Origin: Paenibacillus sp. FSL R5-0341
Lineage (GTDB): Bacteria; Bacillota; Bacilli; Paenibacillales; Paenibacillaceae
Length of the DNA stretch: 64,000 bases
Direction: 5' to 3'
Assembly: GCF_037975235.1 (NCBI RefSeq)
Contig: NZ_CP150241.1
Span: forward strand, 6,502,275-6,566,274
The notes below the pieces were generated by a model, which was given only the letters and a program-made list of their open reading frames with translations, was not told the origin of the DNA and did not search any database. A program made the position numbers and the translations under genes. Positions 61,590 to 64,000 of this stretch are shown one piece after another (positions within the stretch are counted from its first letter, which is position 1; each line of letters opens with the position of its first letter).

Positions 61590-63137
61590 ATGAACAACTA
61601 CATGATTGGGATCGATATCGGTACCACCAGTACCAAATCCGTGCTATTTACCGAGCAGGGCTCCGTCGTCAGTACCTCAACGCAGGAATATCCTTTGTAT
61701 ACCCCGGCACCCGATGTTGCCGAGCAGGACCCCGAGGAGATTGTACAGGCGGCCCTCCGCTCTGTACGAGGAGTCATGGATCAGAGTGGTGTTGCTGCCG
61801 AGCAGATCCTGTTCGTATCCTGTAGCTCGGCCATGCACAGTGTCATTGCCATGGATCAGGACGACAAACCCTTAACTCGGTGCATCACCTGGGCGGATAA
61901 TCGAAGTGCAGCATGGTCTGCCCAACTGCAAGAGAATGGATTGGGCCATCGCATCTACCTGCGCACAGGTACACCGATCCATCCCATGTCACCGCTGACC
62001 AAATTAATGTGGCTGCGCCACGATGAACCTGAACTTTTCAAGCGCACAGCCAAATTTATTTCTATTAAAGAGTATCTGTTCTTCCGTCTATTCGGACAAT
62101 ATGTCGTCGACCATTCCATCGCTTCCTGCACAGGCTTGCTCAACCTGGAACAACTGGACTGGGACGCAGAAGCCCTTGAGATTGCAGGCATTACACCCGA
62201 CCATCTGTCGAAGCTCGTACCCACAACACATATATTAGAAGGAATGAATCACGAATCGGCTGAAAAAATGGCTCTCTCCCCCTCCACGTCCTTCGTTATT
62301 GGCGCAAGTGACGGGGTTTTGTCCAATCTCGGCGTGAACGCCATTGAACCTGGTGTTGTCGCAGCAACCATCGGAACCAGCGGGGCCATTCGCACTGTCG
62401 TGGACCGTCCAGTTACCGACCCCAAAGGCCGGACCTTCTGTTACGCCCTCACAGAGAATCTTTGGGTCATTGGTGGACCTGTGAATAATGGTGGCATGTT
62501 ATTTCGCTGGGTGCGGGATGAATTCGCAGCGTCTGAAGTGGAGACAGCGAAACGACTCGGCATCAACTCCTATGATGTGCTGACCAAAATTGCCGAACGT
62601 GTCCGGCCTGGCTCGGAAGGACTTCTGTTTCATCCGTACCTTTCGGGCGAACGTGCCCCTTTGTGGAATCCGGATGCCCGTGGCTCCTTTTTCGGCTTAA
62701 CACTCCATCATCAAAAAGAGCATATGATCCGCGCTGTTTTGGAAGGGGTCATTTTCAACCTATATACGGTACTGCTCGCCATGGAAGAACAGATTGGGCA
62801 ACCTACCTCCATTCAAGCCACCGGTGGGTTTGCACGCTCTCCTCTCTGGCGCCAAATGATGTCCGATATCTTCAATCAGGAGGTCGTTGTGCCCGAGAGC
62901 TATGAAAGCTCCTGTCTGGGTGCCGTCGTGCTTGGGTTGTACGCTACCGGAAGAATTGACTCGCTTCATGCCGTTTCTTCCATGGTGGGTACAACACATC
63001 GTCATACACCTGTCAAAGAGAATGCTGCACTCTATCAGGAGCTGCTGCCCATCTTTATTCGGATCTCTCGCAAACTGGAAGAGGAATACGCAGATATTGC
63101 TGAATTTCAACGCAAGATGTCCATTGACCGTCCTTAA
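61590..63137 (+). CDS. gntK: Gluconokinase GntK (FGGY family)
   Basis: 515 residues. MIGIDIGTTSTKSVLF is the N-terminal phosphate loop; TWADNRS, GASDGVLSNLG and the C-terminal ATGGFARSPLWRQMMSDIF follow. Phosphorylates gluconate to 6-phosphogluconate. No 6-phosphogluconate dehydrogenase gene lies in this window. Confidence 0.95.
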   Translation: MNNYMIGIDIGTTSTKSVLFTEQGSVVSTSTQEYPLYTPAPDVAEQDPEEIVQAALRSVRGVMDQSGVAAEQILFVSCSSAMHSVIAMDQDDKPLTRCITWADNRSAAWSAQLQENGLGHRIYLRTGTPIHPMSPLTKLMWLRHDEPELFKRTAKFISIKEYLFFRLFGQYVVDHSIASCTGLLNLEQLDWDAEALEIAGITPDHLSKLVPTTHILEGMNHESAEKMALSPSTSFVIGASDGVLSNLGVNAIEPGVVAATIGTSGAIRTVVDRPVTDPKGRTFCYALTENLWVIGGPVNNGGMLFRWVRDEFAASEVETAKRLGINSYDVLTKIAERVRPGSEGLLFHPYLSGERAPLWNPDARGSFFGLTLHHQKEHMIRAVLEGVIFNLYTVLLAMEEQIGQPTSIQATGGFARSPLWRQMMSDIFNQEVVVPESYESSCLGAVVLGLYATGRIDSLHAVSSMVGTTHRHTPVKENAALYQELLPIFIRISRKLEEEYADIAEFQRKMSIDRP

Positions 63138-63161
63138 ATTATCAATCCATGCGTAGTCTCC

Positions 63162-63216
63162 ACAAAAAAAAGGGTGTCCCTGAAACCAAAAATCGGTTTC
63201 AGGGACACCCTTTTTT
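63162..63216. terminator. Bidirectional terminator after gntK
   Basis: AAAAGGGTGTCCCTGAAACC and its perfect complement around a 7-base loop; T-runs on both strands. It also insulates the dnaA region. Confidence 0.95.
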
Positions 63217-63564
63217 GATATAAATTCATAAAATGTCGTTTGGACTCATATCATATCTTCATGCACTTCTACCTCAATATTTGAGTTTCGGCTTACCTCT
63301 ACATTCCGGATAATTCATATTTCACTTGTCTTAAAATGAATTCCTCTATGTTCATTATCCATCTTACATCGATGTTCACAGATCGCCATCTCCTCAGAAA
63401 CCAGATCGCATTTCTTGTTAAACGATACGCCAATTTGGCTCTTTTCCGCCTTCCAGCCTTACCCTGAATTCATGGATTTCAACATCGCCTAATTGGCAAA
63501 AAAACACGAGGGTACGAGGTCACTCTTATTTCGATCTCGATCATGCTCCATTTTCACTTTGCGG

Positions 63565-63923
63565 TTATCCACAGACAGGTTATTCACAAACGAAGAATAC
63601 TTTTACACACAATTTGGCATCATTTGACGGATAACCTGTGTATAAAACATTTTTGGTTTTTAGGCCATCTTGTCGAAAATTAAACAGTTTATAAACAATA
63701 TATTGTGTTGTGACTAAAAATTATACACAAGTTATTGAATTTGTGGATAAAATCACGCGATACGTTGAAATGCGGGGTTTCTTTTGCTATGATTGTATTA
63801 CTTTTGGATGTGAATATGTGATCTGACCCATAATATTATCAACAGCCTGTGGATAAAGTTGTGAACAATTTTCCGTTGTTCATACTTTTTTTGTTTTCGA
63901 CCTGCGGGGGTTTGGGGATAAAT
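63565..63923. other. DnaA-box cluster upstream of dnaA (oriC part)
   Basis: Boxes matching TTATNCACA: 63565-63573 (+), 63580-63588 (+), 63637-63645 (-), 63721-63729 (+), 63742-63750 (-), 63848-63856 (-), and a one-mismatch box at 63915-63923 (-). The stretch 63217-63564 has none and no gene. Confidence 0.88.
63765..63793 (+). promoter_or_regulatory. dnaA promoter
   Basis: TTGAAA (63765-63770), 17 bases, TATGAT (63788-63793) with TGC just ahead of the -10. It lies among DnaA boxes, so autoregulation is likely. Confidence 0.75.
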
Positions 63924-63983
63924 TCAACAATATATCTCGTATTTCGACACTGCATCATGGCTTAAGCCACACTTGGAACATGT

Positions 63984-63991
63984 AAAAGGAG
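63984..63991 (+). promoter_or_regulatory. Ribosome binding site at the window edge, presumably for dnaA
   Basis: AAAAGGAG ends nine bases before the window end, so a start codon should be at about 64001. The gene itself is outside the window; dnaA is inferred from the context. Confidence 0.7.
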
Positions 63992-64000
63992 TGACAGTCT

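Overview
The window is a stretch of a Paenibacillus-type (Bacillota, endospore-forming) chromosome lying on the left side of the replication origin. Supporting signs are the gene order rpmH-rnpA-yidC-jag-mnmE-mnmG-rsmG-noc-parA-parB near the right end, the rpsF-ssb-rpsR, mazG-like/yybS/gdpP/rplI/dnaC, purA and walRKHIJ-htrA-rlmH blocks, the spore protein YyaC, two parS sites, and a right edge that stops at the ribosome binding site of what must be dnaA. Almost all housekeeping genes are on the minus strand, i.e. they point away from the origin and run with the replication fork.

Layout. 1-3.9 kb: small accessory genes (secreted Fn3 protein, AlkD-like repair protein, YndJ-like membrane protein, HEAT-repeat protein). 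3.9-6.5 kb: aldehyde dehydrogenase and a MetE-like methyltransferase. 6.8-17.3 kb: rlmH, a 55-residue CxxH/CxxC protein, a lipoprotein, an HtrA protease, walJ-walI-walH-walK-walR. 17.7-20.6 kb: LysM-G5-M23 peptidoglycan hydrolase with a good WalR box, and a membrane-anchored linker protein. 20.8-27.6 kb: purA (with PurR boxes), dnaC, rplI, gdpP, yybS, MazG-like. 27.8-34.9 kb: CBS protein, LCP protein, drug-type MFS exporter, SLH-anchored S9 peptidase, a DacF-like protein lacking its nucleophile. 35-41 kb: an oppDFBCA peptide transporter. 41.6-48.5 kb: M15 peptidase, rpsR-ssb-rpsF, YjzC, a probable structured ncRNA, tRNA-Ser, DUF951, MscS channel, DUF3343, yyaC, DUF4446, a cysteine desulfurase. 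48.7-58.7 kb: parB, parA, noc, rsmG, mnmG, mnmE, jag, yidC, rnpA, rpmH. 59.3-63.1 kb: gntR-gntP-gntK for gluconate uptake and phosphorylation, on the plus strand. 63.2-64 kb: DnaA boxes, dnaA promoter and leader.

Most notable observations. (1) The rpmH-dnaA interval, which carries DnaA boxes in Bacillus, is split here by a 4 kb gluconate operon transcribed head-on to replication, leaving DnaA-box clusters on both sides. (2) A perfect parS forms the stem of the rsmG terminator. (3) A roughly 200-nt RNA with a 9-bp closing stem and its own terminator sits behind a good sigma-G-like promoter. (4) Two intergenic repeat families occur: one is a 198-bp nested palindrome whose four arms keep exactly the same spacing in two diverged copies, one of them inside the wal operon; the other is a roughly 145-bp hairpin element, one copy of which has 16-bp perfect inverted ends and lies in the walR upstream region. 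(5) A DacF-like penicillin-binding protein has Gly in place of the SxxK serine.

No rRNA genes, CRISPR arrays, prophage or insertion-sequence transposases were seen.
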